From Aeromonas hydrophila subsp. hydrophila ATCC 7966 (GTDB lineage Bacteria > Pseudomonadota > Gammaproteobacteria > Enterobacterales > Aeromonadaceae): DNA of 64,000 bases. This document shows, piece after piece, positions 1 to 10,923 of the stretch (position 1 is its first letter; every line of letters begins with the position of its first letter). Below the pieces are notes generated by a model. That model was given only the letters and a program-made list of their open reading frames with translations. It ran no database searches and was not told where the DNA came from. The stretch covers positions 4,143,501-4,207,500 of the forward strand of contig NC_008570.1 in assembly GCF_000014805.1 (NCBI RefSeq), given 5' to 3'. A program made the position numbers and the translations under genes.

Positions 1-512
1 ATCTGGCATTCATCGGCCTTGATGGCCGCCGCCACGGCAACCGCCGTGGTGTCAGAGCCACCGCGGCCCAGCGTCGTGATGGCATTGTGCTCGTCACGCC
101 CCTGGAAGCCGGCGATCACCACCACCTTGCCCGCGCCCAGTTCAGCCTGAACCTGCTCGGTGTCGATGTGAGTGATGCGCGCCTTGCCATAGGCGGAATC
201 GGTATGAATGCGAACCTGATCGCCGGTCATTGAGACCGCAGGACAACCGCGTTTGTTCAACGCGATCGCCAGCAGCGCTATGGTGACCTGTTCACCAGTG
301 GAGACCAGCACATCCATCTCGCGCCGGTTGGCATCAGGATCCAGCTGCTGGGCCATGCCCAGCAACCGGTTGGTTTCGCCCGACATGGCGGAGACAACCA
401 CCACCACGTCATGTCCCTGGGCGCGGGTCTGCTCGACCCGCTCAGCTACCGCCTCGATCCGCTCCAGCGTGCCGACCGAGGTGCCGCCGTACTTCTGTAC
501 ATAGAGTGCCAC
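1..512 (-). CDS. lysC: Aspartate kinase, N-terminal part (cut by window edge)
   Basis: Aspartokinase phosphorylates aspartate, the first step towards lysine, threonine and methionine. About 170 N-terminal residues are visible, beginning [14 protein letters not shown], the nucleotide-binding start of the family, followed by [12 protein letters not shown] and [18 protein letters not shown]. The C-terminal ACT domains lie outside the window. The GTG start at 512 is chosen because an AGGTGA ribosome site lies just upstream and the protein begins directly with the conserved strand. It lies 16 bases downstream of alaS on the same strand, so the two are probably co-transcribed. This looks like the monofunctional type, but a fusion cannot be excluded from half a gene. 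Confidence 0.88.
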   Translation of the reverse strand, partial: MALYVQKYGGTSVGTLERIEAVAERVEQTRAQGHDVVVVVSAMSGETNRLLGMAQQLDPDANRREMDVLVSTGEQVTIALLAIALNKRGCPAVSMTGDQVRIHTDSAYGKARITHIDTEQVQAELGAGKVVVIAGFQGRDEHNAITTLGRGGSDTTAVAVAAAIKADECQ

Positions 513-528
513 AGATCACCTCGCCCGA

Positions 529-3153
529 TTACAGGCGCTCTTCCAGCCAGGAGTGTACGGATTGCAGGGCTGCCGGCACTGCCTCGGGCTGGGTACCACC
601 CGCCTGGGCCATGTCGGGACGACCGCCGCCCTTGCCACCCACCTGCTGGGCGACCAGATTGACCAGCTCACCGGCCTTGACCTTGCCGGTCAGGTCGTTG
701 GTGACGCCCGCGATCAGGTTGACCTTGCCCTCGCCACTGGTGGCCAGCAGCACGACACCGGACTTCATCTGGTTCTTCAGTTCGTCCAGCATGCCGCGCA
801 GGGATTTCGGATCGGCCCCTTCCAGCGCTGCAACCAGCACCTTCTGACCCTTGATCTCGATGACCTGACCCAGCAGGTCGTTACCGGCCTGAGCAGCCAG
901 CTTGGCCTTGAGCTGCTCCAGCTCGCGTTCCATCATCTTGGCCTTGTCCAGTACCTGACGCACCTTGTCGGCGATGCAGAACTGGTCGCCTTTCACCAGT
1001 GCGGCAGCTTCTTCAATCTGCTCGCCGACCTGATGCATGAAGTCGATGGCGGCCTTGCCGGTCACCGCTTCGATACGGCGCACACCGGCGGCAATGCCGC
1101 TCTCGGCGATGATCTTGAAGAAGCCGATGTCACCGGTGCGCTTGGCGTGAGTTCCGCCGCACAGCTCGGTGGAGTAGTCGCCCATGCGCACCACACGCAC
1201 GTCGTCTTCGTATTTCTCGCCAAACAGCGCCATGGCGCCGGCCGACTTGGCGGCTTCCAGATCCATCAGCTGTGTGGTGATTTCGTGGTTGGCGCGGATC
1301 TGGTTGTTGACCAGCTCCTCGACCCGGCGAATGGTCGCCATGGTCATCCCCTCGAAGTGGGAGAAGTCAAAGCGCATGCGCTCTGCACCCACCAGAGAGC
1401 CTTTCTGGGTCACGTGCTCACCCAGCGCCTGACGCAGGGCCGCGTGCAGCAGGTGGGTCACGGAGTGGTTCAGAGCGATGGCCTGGCGACGCTCGCCATC
1501 GACCACGGCTTCGACCTCGGCCCCTTTCTCCAGGGTGCCCAGCTCCATGTAACCCTTGTGGATGATCGCCTTGCCCGCTTTGACGGTATCGGTCACGGCA
1601 AAGATGCCGTCATCCACTTTCAGGGTGCCGCTGTCGCCGATCTGGCCGCCGGACTCAGCGTAGAAGGGGGTCTGCTCCAGCACAATGACCGCTTCGTCAC
1701 CGGCGATAAGACCGCTCACCTCGTCCACGCCCTTGTAGATGCCGACCACACGGGTGCGTTCGGTCAGGGTCTTGTAACCGGTGAAGGGGGTCTCGAAGTC
1801 GAGCTTGAGCATCTCGTTGTAGTTCACGCCGAAGCTGGAAGCCTCTTTGGCGCGAGCACGCTGCTTCTCCATCTCGGCCTTGAAGCCCTCTTCGTCGATG
1901 CCGATCTCGCGCTCGCGCACCACGTCGGCAGTCAGGTCGGCCGGGAAGCCGTAAGTGTCATACAGCTTGAACACCACTTCGCCCGGAATGACCTTGGCAT
2001 CGCCGAGATTGGCCAGCACGTCTTCCAGCAACAGCAGGCCTCTGTCCAGAGTGCGGACAAACTGCTCTTCCTCGATGCGCAGCACGCGCTCGACCAGCGG
2101 CAGCTGGGCGATCAGCTCGGCGGCGACATCCTTCATCTGTGCCGCCAGCTCGGCTGCCAGTTTGTAGAAGAACACTTCGGTGGCACCCAGCTTGCGACCG
2201 TGACGCACGGCGCGGCGGATGATGCGACGCAGCACGTAGCCACGACCTTCGTTGGACGGCATCACGCCATCTGCCACCAGGAAGGCGCAGGAGCGGATGT
2301 GGTCAGCGATGACGCGCAGGGACTGGTTGCTCAGATCGGAGGTGCCGACAATCTCGGCCGCCTTCTTGATCAGCGCCTGGAAGATATCGATTTCGTAGTT
2401 GGAGTGCACACCCTGCATGATGGCGGAGATACGCTCCAGACCCATGCCGGTATCCACGGACGGACGGGGCAACGGTTCCATGGTGCCGTCAGCCTGACGG
2501 TTGAACTGCATGAACACCACGTTCCAGATCTCGATGAAACGGTCGCCATCCTCTTCCGGTGAGCCGGGACGGCCACCCCAGATGTGATCGCCGTGGTCAT
2601 AGAAGATCTCGGTGCAAGGACCGCACGGACCGGTATCGCCCATGGCCCAGAAGTTATCGGAAGCGTACGGAGCGCCCTTGTTGTCACCGATGCGTACGAT
2701 GCGATCGGCCGGCACACCGACCTCTTTTTCCCAGATGTCGAAAGCTTCATCGTCAGTCGCGTAGACGGTCACCAGCAGGCGCTCTTTCGGCAGTTGCAGC
2801 ACCTCGGTCAGGAAACCCCATGCAAACTTGATGGCATCCTGCTTGAAGTAGTCGCCAAAGCTGAAGTTGCCCAGCATTTCGAAGAAGGTGTGGTGACGAG
2901 CGGTATAGCCGACGTTTTCCAGATCGTTGTGCTTACCACCGGCACGCACGCAACGCTGGGAAGTCGTCGCGCGATTGTAGGCACGCTTGTCTGCGCCAAG
3001 GAACACGTCCTTGAACTGGTTCATACCCGCGTTGGTAAACAACAGGGTCGGGTCGTTATGCGGTACCAGCGAGCTGGAGGAGACAACCTGGTGCCCCTGG
3101 GAACGGAAATACTCGAGAAACGCGGTGCGAATCTCTGACGTGGACATATACAT
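529..3153 (-). CDS. alaS: Alanyl-tRNA synthetase
   Basis: Cytoplasmic class II synthetase that charges tRNA-Ala. The 874-residue product is nearly collinear with the E. coli enzyme. It shows the N-terminal class II core ([18 protein letters not shown], then [22 protein letters not shown]) and the editing domain metal ligands [11 protein letters not shown] and [10 protein letters not shown] near residue 670. The C-terminal glycine-rich end ([18 protein letters not shown]) is typical of the C-Ala domain. An ATG at 3153 has an AGGAT site six bases upstream. A second ATG at 3147 would also fit, and a long upstream extension in frame looks non-coding. It probably heads a transcript with lysC. Confidence 0.97.
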
Positions 3154-3603
3154 GGAAAATCCTGCTTGATTCGAATACGGACTTTTAACCGCATTAATGT
3201 AAGTTTTCTGCGGGGTAAAGTAAAACGGACAGGGCCGCCACGGGTGAAAAAGCGCGCATAAATGGGGACTGAGAGAACAGGGAGACAAAGCGGGGCGTTT
3301 TCAGTCACGGTTCTGGCCGATGGCAGCGGAAAATCGGCTTGTCACCGAGGAGCCTCCCACCGCGTCTGCCACCAGGATGCAAGTTGTTGAATCCACAGAC
3401 ACCAGCGGCAAAGGGCATGCCACCATGTCCATGGCGACGACGGGAAAGACGAAACAGACAACCCAAGCAACAGGCATCATGCGAGATGCAGAACTGCGCT
3501 ATGACAATCTTGGGTGCGGGGGCTAGGAAGCAAGTACGCCACCATCAACTCTGCAGGCCATCAATAGGCTGAAACAGCTTGCAGAAGAACAGAAACGGAG
3601 TGC
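3154..3603. other. 450-bp intergenic region between recX and alaS
   Basis: This stretch separates the recA-recX unit from alaS and should carry the alaS promoter in its left part. I see no convincing gene. A 58-codon minus-strand frame at 3301-3477 begins with a hydrophobic run (MPVAWVVCFVFPVVA), but it has no clear ribosome site and no recognisable family. No clear terminator hairpin with a T-tract was found here, so where recX transcription ends is unclear. Confidence 0.5.
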
Positions 3604-4104
3604 TTACAGCTCGCGCTCCTGCAAGGCGCTCAACGCATAGCGTCCCTGCTCCTGGGTAAAGCCGCGTCCCAGCAGATATTTGAGCCATTTCATCCGCAGT
3701 TTGAAATCGGCAAGGTCGGCCACGTTGGCTCGCCGCGCCAACAGCGCCAGGGCGAGTTCAAACCAGTCCAGCTCCGGCTGCTCGAAGGCGGCGTCAATCT
3801 GGTTGTCATCCAGCCCCTTGCGGCGCAGCTCGAAACGGATCTTGATGGGACCGTGCCCCTTGGCCGCTCCGGCTCTTACCGCCATGGCGCCATAGCGCTC
3901 GTCGTTGACCCAGTTGTAACCCCGGCAATAATCGACGACCGCCTCGATCACCTCTTCCTGATAGCCCTGCTGGCGCAGCCGTCTGGCCAGCTCGGACTCG
4001 GCGCTTTCGCGGCGAGCAAGACTGCGCATGGCAAAGGCGCGGGCCGCCGCCAGTTGCTCTTCAAAGGTAAGTTCGACCGGTTTGTCAGCAGATTCATCAA
4101 CCAT
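3604..4104 (-). CDS. recX: RecA regulator RecX
   Basis: RecX binds RecA filaments and limits their extension during SOS and recombination. The 166-residue product equals the E. coli length. It is a basic helical repeat protein, with the conserved region RRESAESELARRLRQQGY followed by NDERYGAMAVRAGAAKGHGPIKIRFELRRKG in shorter recognisable blocks. The ATG at 4104 is preferred. A TTG nine bases upstream (4113) would also be in frame but sits in the hairpin between recA and recX. There is no good ribosome site in front, which fits low translation of a protein needed in small amounts. It lies directly downstream of recA. Confidence 0.93.
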   Translation of the reverse strand: MVDESADKPVELTFEEQLAAARAFAMRSLARRESAESELARRLRQQGYQEEVIEAVVDYCRGYNWVNDERYGAMAVRAGAAKGHGPIKIRFELRRKGLDDNQIDAAFEQPELDWFELALALLARRANVADLADFKLRMKWLKYLLGRGFTQEQGRYALSALQEREL

Positions 4105-4111
4105 AAATAAC

Positions 4112-4135
4112 AAGGCCGGGTATCAACCCGGCCTT
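4112..4135 (-). terminator. Hairpin between recA and recX
   Basis: A perfect 10-bp inverted repeat (AAGGCCGGGT / ACCCGGCCTT) with a four-base loop sits between the recA stop and the recX start. Downstream on the minus strand is a short T-rich run (TTGTTATTT) that also holds the recX start region. It probably attenuates read-through, so that recX gets only a fraction of recA transcripts, as known for E. coli recA-recX. Confidence 0.75.
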
Positions 4136-4145
4136 CCTTTGTTCC

Positions 4146-5210
4146 TTATTCGAACTCTTGTTCGCTTTCGGCATCGAACTCTTCTGCCTCAACCGGCGCA
4201 GCCTTGTCATCGACAGGTACGGCACCGGAGAGCAGCAGCTCGCGCAGGCGGGCTTCCACTTCACCCGCCATCGCCTTGTTCTCGGCGAACAGCTTCATGA
4301 CGTTGGCCTTGCCCTGACCGATCTTCTCGCCGTTGTAGCTGTACCAGGCACCGGCCTTGTCGATCAGCTTGTGCTTGACGCCCAGATCCACCAGCTCGCC
4401 CTCTTTGGAGATGCCGGCGCCATAGAAAATCTGGAACTCGGCCTGCTTGAAGGGCGGGGCCACCTTGTTCTTGACCACTTTGACGCGGGTCTCGTTACCG
4501 ACCACTTCGTCACCTTCCTTGATGGCGCCGATGCGACGGATATCCAGACGAACGGAGGCGTAGAACTTGAGCGCGTTACCACCCGTGGTGGTCTCCGGGC
4601 TGCCGAACATGACGCCGATCTTCATCCGGATCTGGTTGATGAAGATGCACAGGCAGTTGGCATTCTTGATGTTGGCGGTCAGTTTGCGCAGCGCCTGGGA
4701 CATCAGACGGGCCTGCAGGCCGACGTGGGAATCCCCCATCTCGCCTTCGATTTCCGCTTTCGGGGTCAGGGCTGCCACGGAGTCGACGATGATGACGTCA
4801 ACGGCGTTGGAGCGCACCAGCATGTCGCAGATTTCCAGCGCCTGTTCACCGGTATCCGGCTGGGAGATCAGCAGGTCGTCGACGTTGACGCCCAGCTTGG
4901 CGGCATAGATGGGGTCGAGTGCGTGCTCCGCATCGACGAAGGCACAGGTCTTGCCCTTCTTCTGCGCTTCGGCGATCACCTGCAGAGTCAGCGTGGTTTT
5001 ACCGGAAGATTCCGGGCCATAGATCTCGACGATACGACCGCACGGCAGGCCACCGATGCCCAGCGCCACGTCCAGGGAGAGGGAGCCGGTGGAGATGGCT
5101 TCGATATCCATGGTCTTGCTGTCGCCCAGACGCATGATGGAGCCTTTGCCAAACTGCTTTTCGATTTGACCCAGCGCAGCCGCCAGTGCCTTCTGTTTGT
5201 TCTGATCCAT
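4146..5210 (-). CDS. recA: Recombinase RecA
   Basis: RecA forms filaments on single-stranded DNA, performs strand exchange and triggers LexA self-cleavage. The product has 354 residues. Walker A is GPESSGKT at residues 65-72 and the Walker B region [12 protein letters not shown] ends near residue 147. The DNA-binding loops ([17 protein letters not shown] and the region around [16 protein letters not shown]) are intact. The acidic C-terminal tail ends ESEQEFE. The start is fixed by alignment (MDQNKQKAL) and by the LexA-controlled promoter 45 bases upstream. Confidence 0.99.
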   Translation of the reverse strand: MDQNKQKALAAALGQIEKQFGKGSIMRLGDSKTMDIEAISTGSLSLDVALGIGGLPCGRIVEIYGPESSGKTTLTLQVIAEAQKKGKTCAFVDAEHALDPIYAAKLGVNVDDLLISQPDTGEQALEICDMLVRSNAVDVIIVDSVAALTPKAEIEGEMGDSHVGLQARLMSQALRKLTANIKNANCLCIFINQIRMKIGVMFGSPETTTGGNALKFYASVRLDIRRIGAIKEGDEVVGNETRVKVVKNKVAPPFKQAEFQIFYGAGISKEGELVDLGVKHKLIDKAGAWYSYNGEKIGQGKANVMKLFAENKAMAGEVEARLRELLLSGAVPVDDKAAPVEAEEFDAESEQEFE

Positions 5211-5254
5211 GCCAATCTCCGCTGGAAATCGTGAGTAAAAATGAAGTTGGGCTA

Positions 5255-5282
5255 AGTATACTGTCTATTCATACAGTATCAA
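5255..5282 (-). promoter_or_regulatory. recA promoter with overlapping LexA (SOS) box
   Basis: On the minus strand a -35 TTGATA (5277-5282) and a -10 TATACT (5255-5260) are spaced by 16 bases. A 20-bp LexA box covers 5259-5278: TACTGTATGAATAGACAGTA, with the CTG-N10-CAG core. The box fills the spacer, so LexA binding would block RNA polymerase. The arrangement matches the known E. coli recA promoter. Confidence 0.93.
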
Positions 5283-5289
5283 GCCCAAT

Positions 5290-5781
5290 TTATCTGAGCA
5301 GGGCCAACAAACCCGACAAGGCTTGTCTCACCGCCTGCTGGCGTACCTGTCGGCGATCCCCGTCGAAGCGGGCCAGCAGGGAGTGATGACGGCCGGAGCG
5401 GTCCGCCCAGGCAAACCAGACGGTGCCGACCGGTTTGCCCGGTGTCGCACCGCCGGGGCCGGCGATGCCGCTGATGGCAACACTGATGGCGGCAGATGAG
5501 TGCGCCAGCGCACCGCGGGCCATCTCCAGCACCACGGCTTCGCTCACCGCGCCATGCTGTTCAAGGCTCTCGCCGCTCACCCCCAGCATCTGCTGCTTGG
5601 CTTCGTTGGTGTAGGTGACAAAACCACGGTCGAACCAGCCTGAGCTGCCCGCGATGTCGGTGATGGCAGTCGCCACCCCGCCACCGGTGCAAGATTCGGC
5701 GGTCGCCGCCAGCCAACCACGCTGAACGAGGGCTCGGCCCAGCTCGATGGCGAGGTGCTCTATCTCTGCATCCAGTTTCAT
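5290..5781 (-). CDS. pncC: Nicotinamide-nucleotide amidohydrolase, CinA C-terminal family
   Basis: PncC deamidates NMN to nicotinate mononucleotide in pyridine-nucleotide recycling. The 163-residue protein is a stand-alone CinA C-terminal domain. It has the signature AATAESCTGGGVATAIT near residue 30, then GSSGWFDRGFVTYTNEAK, and SGIAGPGGATPGKPVGTVW near residue 110. The ATG at 5781 has AGGAG six bases upstream; a longer in-frame start at 5814 is less likely. Placement next to recA and divergent from mutS is common in gammaproteobacteria. Confidence 0.93.
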   Translation of the reverse strand: MKLDAEIEHLAIELGRALVQRGWLAATAESCTGGGVATAITDIAGSSGWFDRGFVTYTNEAKQQMLGVSGESLEQHGAVSEAVVLEMARGALAHSSAAISVAISGIAGPGGATPGKPVGTVWFAWADRSGRHHSLLARFDGDRRQVRQQAVRQALSGLLALLR

Positions 5782-6015
5782 CACGGCTCCTGCTGATTCG
5801 TTGAAGAGGCACATTATGCGATCCCGTCACTGCCGCCCGCAACCGCCGGGCAGACCCCCACCGACATCGATGTGCAGCACCAAGACCCGCTCAGCCAGAG
5901 ACAACCCCGGAACCCGACCTCCCCCGCCGCGCTGCTTATGTGTAGAATGGCACCATCAAGTTCAAGGCTCATCACCGCAGACACTGGCCCGCAGAGGCCC
6001 CTTCTGGAATCGCAC

Positions 6016-8598
6016 ATGACCGCACAACACCAAGCTACCGGCACCGCGCCTGGCGCCAATCTCAGCGCCCACACGCCCATGATGCAGCAGTATCTGACCC
6101 TCAAGGCCGAGAACCCGGAGATCCTGCTGTTCTACCGGATGGGCGACTTCTACGAGCTGTTTTACGACGATGCCCGCAAGGCCTCCCAGCTGCTCGACAT
6201 CTCCCTGACCAAGCGCGGCCAGTCGGCCGGCAGCCCCATCCCGATGGCGGGCGTTCCCTATCACGCCATCGAGGGTTATCTGGCCAAGCTGGTGCAGCTC
6301 GGTGAGTCGGCCGCCATCTGCGAACAGGTAGGGGATCCCGCCACCAGCAAGGGGCCGGTGGAGCGCAAGGTCATTCGCATCATCACCCCGGGTACCGTCT
6401 CCGACGAGGCGCTGCTCAGCGAACGGCAGGACAACCTGATCGCCGCCGTCTACCACGATGGTCGCCGCTTCGGCTACGGCACCATGGACATCGGCTCCGG
6501 CCGCTTCTTCATCAACCAGTTCGAGAAGGAAGAGACCCTGCTGGCGGAACTGCAGCGCACCAACCCGGCGGAGCTGCTCTACCCCGAATCCTTCACCTTC
6601 CTGCATCACGTCGAAGGTCGCCGCGGTCTGCGCCGCCGCCCGGAGTGGGAGTTTGAGCTGGGCACCGCCCGCAAGCTCTTGTGCCAACAGTTCGGCACCC
6701 AGGATCTGGTGGGCTTTGGCGTCGAGCAGAGCGAGACCGCCCTGTGCGCCGCCGGCTGCCTCATGCAATACGTGAAAGACACCCAGCGCACCGCCCTGCC
6801 CCACATTCGCAGCGTGCGCCTCGAGCAGCCTGACCATGCGGTCATCATGGATGCCGCCACCCGCCGCAATCTGGAGCTGACCCAGAATCTGGCCGGTGGT
6901 CACGACAACACCCTCTCCGCCGTGCTGGACTGCACCGCCACCCCCATGGGCAGCCGCTTGCTCAAGCGCTGGATCCACCAGCCGATCCGCGATCAGGTGA
7001 TCCTCAAAGGCCGCCAGAGCACCATCAAGGAGCTCATCGAGCAGAACCTCTATGACGAGCTGGGTGGCCTGTTGCGCCAGGTCGGCGACGTGGAGCGGGT
7101 GCTGGCGCGCCTGGCCCTGCGCTCGGCCCGTCCGCGCGATTTGACCCGGCTGCGACAGGCCTTCGCCCAGTTGCCGGAGCTGCAGCGCCTGCTGGCGGAG
7201 AGCGAGCATGAGGCGGTGCAGCAGCTGCGCGAGCGCGCCAGCACCTTCCCCGAGCTGCTGGATCTGCTGGAGCGCGCCGTGATGGAAGTGCCGCCGGTGC
7301 TGATCCGCGATGGCGGCGTCATCCGCGACGGCTTCAACCAGGAGCTGGACGAGCTGCGGGATCTGGCCAACGGCGCCACCGCCAGTCTGGCCCGCATCGA
7401 GGAGCGCGAGCGGCTGCTGACCGGCATCAACACCCTCAAGGTGGGCTACAACAAGGTGCACGGCTTCTACATCGAGGTGAGCCGAGCCAACAGCCACCTG
7501 GTGCCGGCCCACTACATCCGCCGCCAGACCCTCAAGAACAACGAACGCTACATCATCGACGAGCTGAAAAAGTACGAGGACAAGGTACTCACCGCCCAGG
7601 CTCAGGCGCTGGCGCTGGAAAAACGCCTTTACGAAGAGCTGCTCGATGCCCTGCTGCCCCACCTCGGCGATCTGCAGGAGTCCGCCGCCGCACTGGCGGA
7701 GCTGGACGTGCTGGCCAACCTGGCCGAGCGGGCCGAGACCCTGGACTACCGCTGCCCGACGCTCATCGACGAGGATCAGATCCTGATCGAGGCGGGCCGC
7801 CATCCGGTGGTGGAGCAGGTGATGACCGACCCCTTTATCGCCAACCCGATAAACCTGCAACGCAGTCGTCGCATGCTGATCATCACCGGCCCCAACATGG
7901 GTGGTAAATCCACCTACATGCGCCAGACCGCGCTGATCGTGCTGCTGGCCCACATCGGTGCCTTCGTGCCGGCCGACAGCGCCCGTATCGGCCCCATCGA
8001 CCGCATCTTCACCCGCATCGGGGCGTCGGATGACCTGGCATCGGGAAGATCCACCTTCATGGTGGAGATGACCGAGACCGCCAACATCCTCAACAACGCC
8101 ACCGCCCGCAGTCTGGTGCTGATGGACGAGATTGGCCGCGGCACCAGCACCTACGACGGTCTCTCGCTGGCGTGGGCCTGTGCCGAGCAACTGGCGAGCA
8201 AGATTGGCGCCTACACCCTGTTCGCCACCCACTACTTCGAGCTGACCCGTCTGCCGGAGCTGATGGAAGGGCTGGCCAACGTCCACCTCGATGCGGTGGA
8301 ACACGGTGACACCATCGCCTTTATGCACGCGGTGCAGGAGGGAGCGGCCAGCCGCTCCTACGGGCTGCAGGTGGCGGCGCTGGCGGGGGTGCCGAAATCG
8401 GTGATCCAGCAGGCCCGCCACAAACTGCACGAGCTGGAAAGCGCCACCCCGGTGGCCGCTGGCGAATCTCGCCCGGCCCCGGTGGCCATGGCGCCCCAGA
8501 GCCATCCGGTAGTTGATGAGCTGGAAGCGGTGCGCCCGGACGAGCTCACCCCGCGGCAGGCGCTTGATCTGCTCTATCGCCTCAAACAGATGCTGTGA
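6016..8598 (+). CDS. mutS: DNA mismatch repair protein MutS
   Basis: MutS recognises mismatches and recruits MutL. The 860-residue product begins close to the E. coli start, with [19 protein letters not shown]. The mismatch-contacting Phe-x-Glu lies in [13 protein letters not shown]. Walker A is GPNMGGKST near residue 625, followed by the signature [16 protein letters not shown] and Walker [17 protein letters not shown]. The C-terminal segment [30 protein letters not shown] carries the tetramerisation and clamp-binding part. The ATG at 6016 is chosen by homology; in-frame upstream codons encode nothing family-like. The ribosome site is weak. It is divergent from pncC across about 230 bases and ends at a strong terminator. 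Confidence 0.97.
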   Translation: MTAQHQATGTAPGANLSAHTPMMQQYLTLKAENPEILLFYRMGDFYELFYDDARKASQLLDISLTKRGQSAGSPIPMAGVPYHAIEGYLAKLVQLGESAAICEQVGDPATSKGPVERKVIRIITPGTVSDEALLSERQDNLIAAVYHDGRRFGYGTMDIGSGRFFINQFEKEETLLAELQRTNPAELLYPESFTFLHHVEGRRGLRRRPEWEFELGTARKLLCQQFGTQDLVGFGVEQSETALCAAGCLMQYVKDTQRTALPHIRSVRLEQPDHAVIMDAATRRNLELTQNLAGGHDNTLSAVLDCTATPMGSRLLKRWIHQPIRDQVILKGRQSTIKELIEQNLYDELGGLLRQVGDVERVLARLALRSARPRDLTRLRQAFAQLPELQRLLAESEHEAVQQLRERASTFPELLDLLERAVMEVPPVLIRDGGVIRDGFNQELDELRDLANGATASLARIEERERLLTGINTLKVGYNKVHGFYIEVSRANSHLVPAHYIRRQTLKNNERYIIDELKKYEDKVLTAQAQALALEKRLYEELLDALLPHLGDLQESAAALAELDVLANLAERAETLDYRCPTLIDEDQILIEAGRHPVVEQVMTDPFIANPINLQRSRRMLIITGPNMGGKSTYMRQTALIVLLAHIGAFVPADSARIGPIDRIFTRIGASDDLASGRSTFMVEMTETANILNNATARSLVLMDEIGRGTSTYDGLSLAWACAEQLASKIGAYTLFATHYFELTRLPELMEGLANVHLDAVEHGDTIAFMHAVQEGAASRSYGLQVAALAGVPKSVIQQARHKLHELESATPVAAGESRPAPVAMAPQSHPVVDELEAVRPDELTPRQALDLLYRLKQML

Positions 8599-8621
8599 CC
8601 AGCGGCAGCTGATCAGCCATG

Positions 8622-8650
8622 AAAAAGGGGAACCGCGAGGTTCCCCTTTT
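8622..8650. terminator. Terminator after mutS
   Basis: An A-run, then the stem AGGGGAACC / GGTTCCCCT with a GCGA loop, then TTTT. It lies between mutS and the convergent transporter gene and can act in both directions. Confidence 0.9.
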
Positions 8651-8691
8651 GTTTGGCTGCTTGATGGCGGCCTCAACAGGATGAAGCCAGG

Positions 8692-10290
8692 TCAGGCAGG
8701 CCCGATCCGCTCCAGCAGGCTCATGTGGGTTGAACCGTCGTGACGCTTGAGCTTTTGCCGGTATTCGAACTGGTGCTGGCTCTCCTGCTTGAGCCCCAGC
8801 ATCAGCGAGTAGCACATGGCCAGCATGATCACCGAGAAGGGTAGCGCCGCTATGATGCTGGCGGCCTGCAGGGCGGCCAGCCCGCCGGAGACCAGCAGGA
8901 TGGCGGCCACCAGCCCCTGACCCAGCCCCCAGATGGCGCGGTGCAGCACGGGAGGATCCTGATCGCCGATGGAGAGCAGGGTCGTGATCACCAGGGTGCC
9001 CGAGTCACTGGAGGTGATGAAGTAGGTACAGATCAGCAGGGTCAGCACGCCCTTGGCGATCCAGCCGAAGGTCTCCCAGTGCAGCAGTTCCACCGTCTGG
9101 TAGAGCGCCAGGGTCACGTCCTGATTGACCGCGGCCACCACGCCGCCACCGCCGAACAGCTCCAGATTCATGGCGGTACCGCCGAACACGGTGAGCCAGA
9201 ACATGCCGAGCAGCGAGGGCACCAGCAGCACGCCGAGCACGAATTCGCGGATGGTACGCCCCTTGGAGATGCGGGCGATGAACATGCCGACAAACGGCGC
9301 CCACGCAATCCACCAGCCCCAGTAGAAGGCGGTCCAGCTCGACTGCCAGGCCGAGGTGCCGTTGGCCTCGGTATTGGTCCAGAAGCTCAGCTTGACGATG
9401 TTTTGCAGGTAATCACCGATGTTCTGCACATAGGCGTTGAGGATGTAGGTGGTCGGCCCCAGCACCAGAAAGAGGCCCAGCACAAACACGCTCAGCCAGA
9501 TATTGAGCTCGGAGAGCAGCTTGACCCCCCGCCCGACCCCGGAGACCGCCGACAAGGTGGCGATCAGGCTGATGCCGCCGATGAGCCAGAGCTGGTTCGC
9601 TTGCGATACTTCCATGCCGAACATCTGGTTGAGCCCTGTGTTCATCTGGGAGACCCCCAGGCCAAGGGAGGTGGCCACCCCGAACACGGTACCGAACACC
9701 GCCAGCACGTCGGCGGCATGGCCCCAGAAGCCGTAGATGCGATCGCCGAGCAGCGGATAGAGCACGGAGCGGATAGCCAGTGGCAGCTTGCGCCGATAGC
9801 TGAAGAAGGCGAGCGACAGGCCGACGATCACGTAGATGGCCCAGGGGTGCAGGCCCCAATGGAAGAAGGTGAGGCGCATGGCGATCTGGGCCGCCTCAGG
9901 GGTCATCCCTTCGGTGATGAAGGGGTTGCCCTGCAGGTGGTTCATCGGCTCGGCGATGCTCCAGAACACCAGGCCTATGCCCATGCCGGCGCTGAACAGC
10001 ATGGCGAACCAGGCGAAGTAGCCGAACTCCGGTACCTGGTCGTCGTCACCCAGCCGGATGCTGCCAAAGCGGCTGAACATCAGGTAGACAGCGAAGAACA
10101 GGAACAGGGCGACCACCAGAATGTAGTACCACTTGAACCCGGCAATGATCTGATCCTTGGCGCCGACAAACCAGCTGGCGGCCGTTTCGGGGACGAACAC
10201 CCCGAACAGCAGGAACAGGGTGATGACGGTGAGCGCCGTCATGGCCATGGTCGGATTGAGGCCTTTGAATAGCCCTTTGCTTGCTCTCAT
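8692..10290 (-). CDS. BCCT-family betaine/choline/carnitine transporter
   Basis: A 532-residue inner-membrane protein with about 12 membrane segments. It imports compatible solutes such as glycine betaine or choline, driven by sodium or protons. The glycine-rich substrate/ion segment FSAGMGIGLVFW lies near residue 100 and the family tryptophan signature TAFYWGWWIAWAPFVGM lies near residue 325. The exact substrate cannot be read from sequence. An AAGGAGG ribosome site precedes the ATG. It follows the unknown gene at 10300-10830 by nine bases and shares its transcript. The short cytoplasmic tail lacks the long sensor extension of BetP or BetT. Confidence 0.93.
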   Translation of the reverse strand: MRASKGLFKGLNPTMAMTALTVITLFLLFGVFVPETAASWFVGAKDQIIAGFKWYYILVVALFLFFAVYLMFSRFGSIRLGDDDQVPEFGYFAWFAMLFSAGMGIGLVFWSIAEPMNHLQGNPFITEGMTPEAAQIAMRLTFFHWGLHPWAIYVIVGLSLAFFSYRRKLPLAIRSVLYPLLGDRIYGFWGHAADVLAVFGTVFGVATSLGLGVSQMNTGLNQMFGMEVSQANQLWLIGGISLIATLSAVSGVGRGVKLLSELNIWLSVFVLGLFLVLGPTTYILNAYVQNIGDYLQNIVKLSFWTNTEANGTSAWQSSWTAFYWGWWIAWAPFVGMFIARISKGRTIREFVLGVLLVPSLLGMFWLTVFGGTAMNLELFGGGGVVAAVNQDVTLALYQTVELLHWETFGWIAKGVLTLLICTYFITSSDSGTLVITTLLSIGDQDPPVLHRAIWGLGQGLVAAILLVSGGLAALQAASIIAALPFSVIMLAMCYSLMLGLKQESQHQFEYRQKLKRHDGSTHMSLLERIGPA

Positions 10291-10299
10291 CTGGCCTCC

Positions 10300-10830
10300 T
10301 TAGTCGTTGTTGAAAAAGTCTTCACCCACGTGATCGCCGGCACCACCGATGGCGCGGTAGACCAGCTTGCCGGCCGTCTGCACCCGGTGGTCCACCAGGC
10401 TGACCGAAGGCTGGCCATTCACCGCATGACGCTTGCCGAGGAAGATGGCCATGGGCACGCCCAGATTGGAAATGCCGCTGGTGATCCAGAGCCGGTTGAA
10501 GTCGTAGGAGCCGCCGATGAACTCCAGCTGGGCCAGACCGGTATCAAGCCCGGTCAGATAGAAGTTCATCGCGCTCTCGTCCGGGAAGAGGTGCACCAGC
10601 ACATAGGCGTAACGCAATTCATTCACCAACTCCTTTAGGTTGAAAGAACCAGTCTCGCTGCAGGAGAGGGGCAGCTCACCATCGTAGTGGTGCACCTTGA
10701 GGTTGTTGGGGTCTTCGTCATAGGCAGGCTGGTAACGCACGAAAGCCGAGGTATCAGGCAGTTCATAACGCACTCTGACCACCCGAAGGTCGGCCGCCAG
10801 CGACTTGATGTCCAGTTCGTCACTCATCAT
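10300..10830 (-). CDS. Conserved protein of unknown function, upstream of the BCCT transporter
   Basis: The 176-residue product is soluble, with no signal peptide or membrane segment. I do not recognise the family. Visible segments are VRVRYELPDTSAFVRYQP, LVNELRYAYVLVHLFPDE and FLGKRHAVNGQPSVSL. A GAGGAGC ribosome site precedes two adjacent ATG codons (10830 and 10827), and either could start. It is the first gene of a two-gene unit with the transporter and is divergent from a MarR regulator, so it may act with solute uptake or stress response; that is inference from position only. Confidence 0.8.
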   Translation of the reverse strand: MMSDELDIKSLAADLRVVRVRYELPDTSAFVRYQPAYDEDPNNLKVHHYDGELPLSCSETGSFNLKELVNELRYAYVLVHLFPDESAMNFYLTGLDTGLAQLEFIGGSYDFNRLWITSGISNLGVPMAIFLGKRHAVNGQPSVSLVDHRVQTAGKLVYRAIGGAGDHVGEDFFNND

Positions 10831-10923
10831 CTTGCTCCTCAAAGGTCGGGTCAAAATTCGGGAAATGCCCGCTAACCTAACACAAAAATAATTAGAGCAA
10901 AAATCATTACAGTAAAAACCATA

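Noticed and set aside
553..2562. Long open frame antisense to alaS
   Set aside because: It mirrors codons of alaS in a GC-rich gene, has no ribosome site and no family-like sequence.
3301..3477. 58-codon minus-strand ORF with hydrophobic start, between recX and alaS
   Set aside because: No clear ribosome site, no family; kept only as a remark in the intergenic entry.
3320..3526. 68-codon plus-strand ORF in the same gap
   Set aside because: Low-complexity Thr/Ala-rich product without ribosome site or family match.
5962..8676. 904-codon open frame antisense to mutS
   Set aside because: Composition shadow of mutS; the protein is Gln/His/Gly-rich low-complexity without domains.
8941..10272. 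443-codon ORF antisense to the BCCT gene
   Set aside because: His/Glu/Ala-rich shadow translation; the BCCT frame on the other strand is clear.
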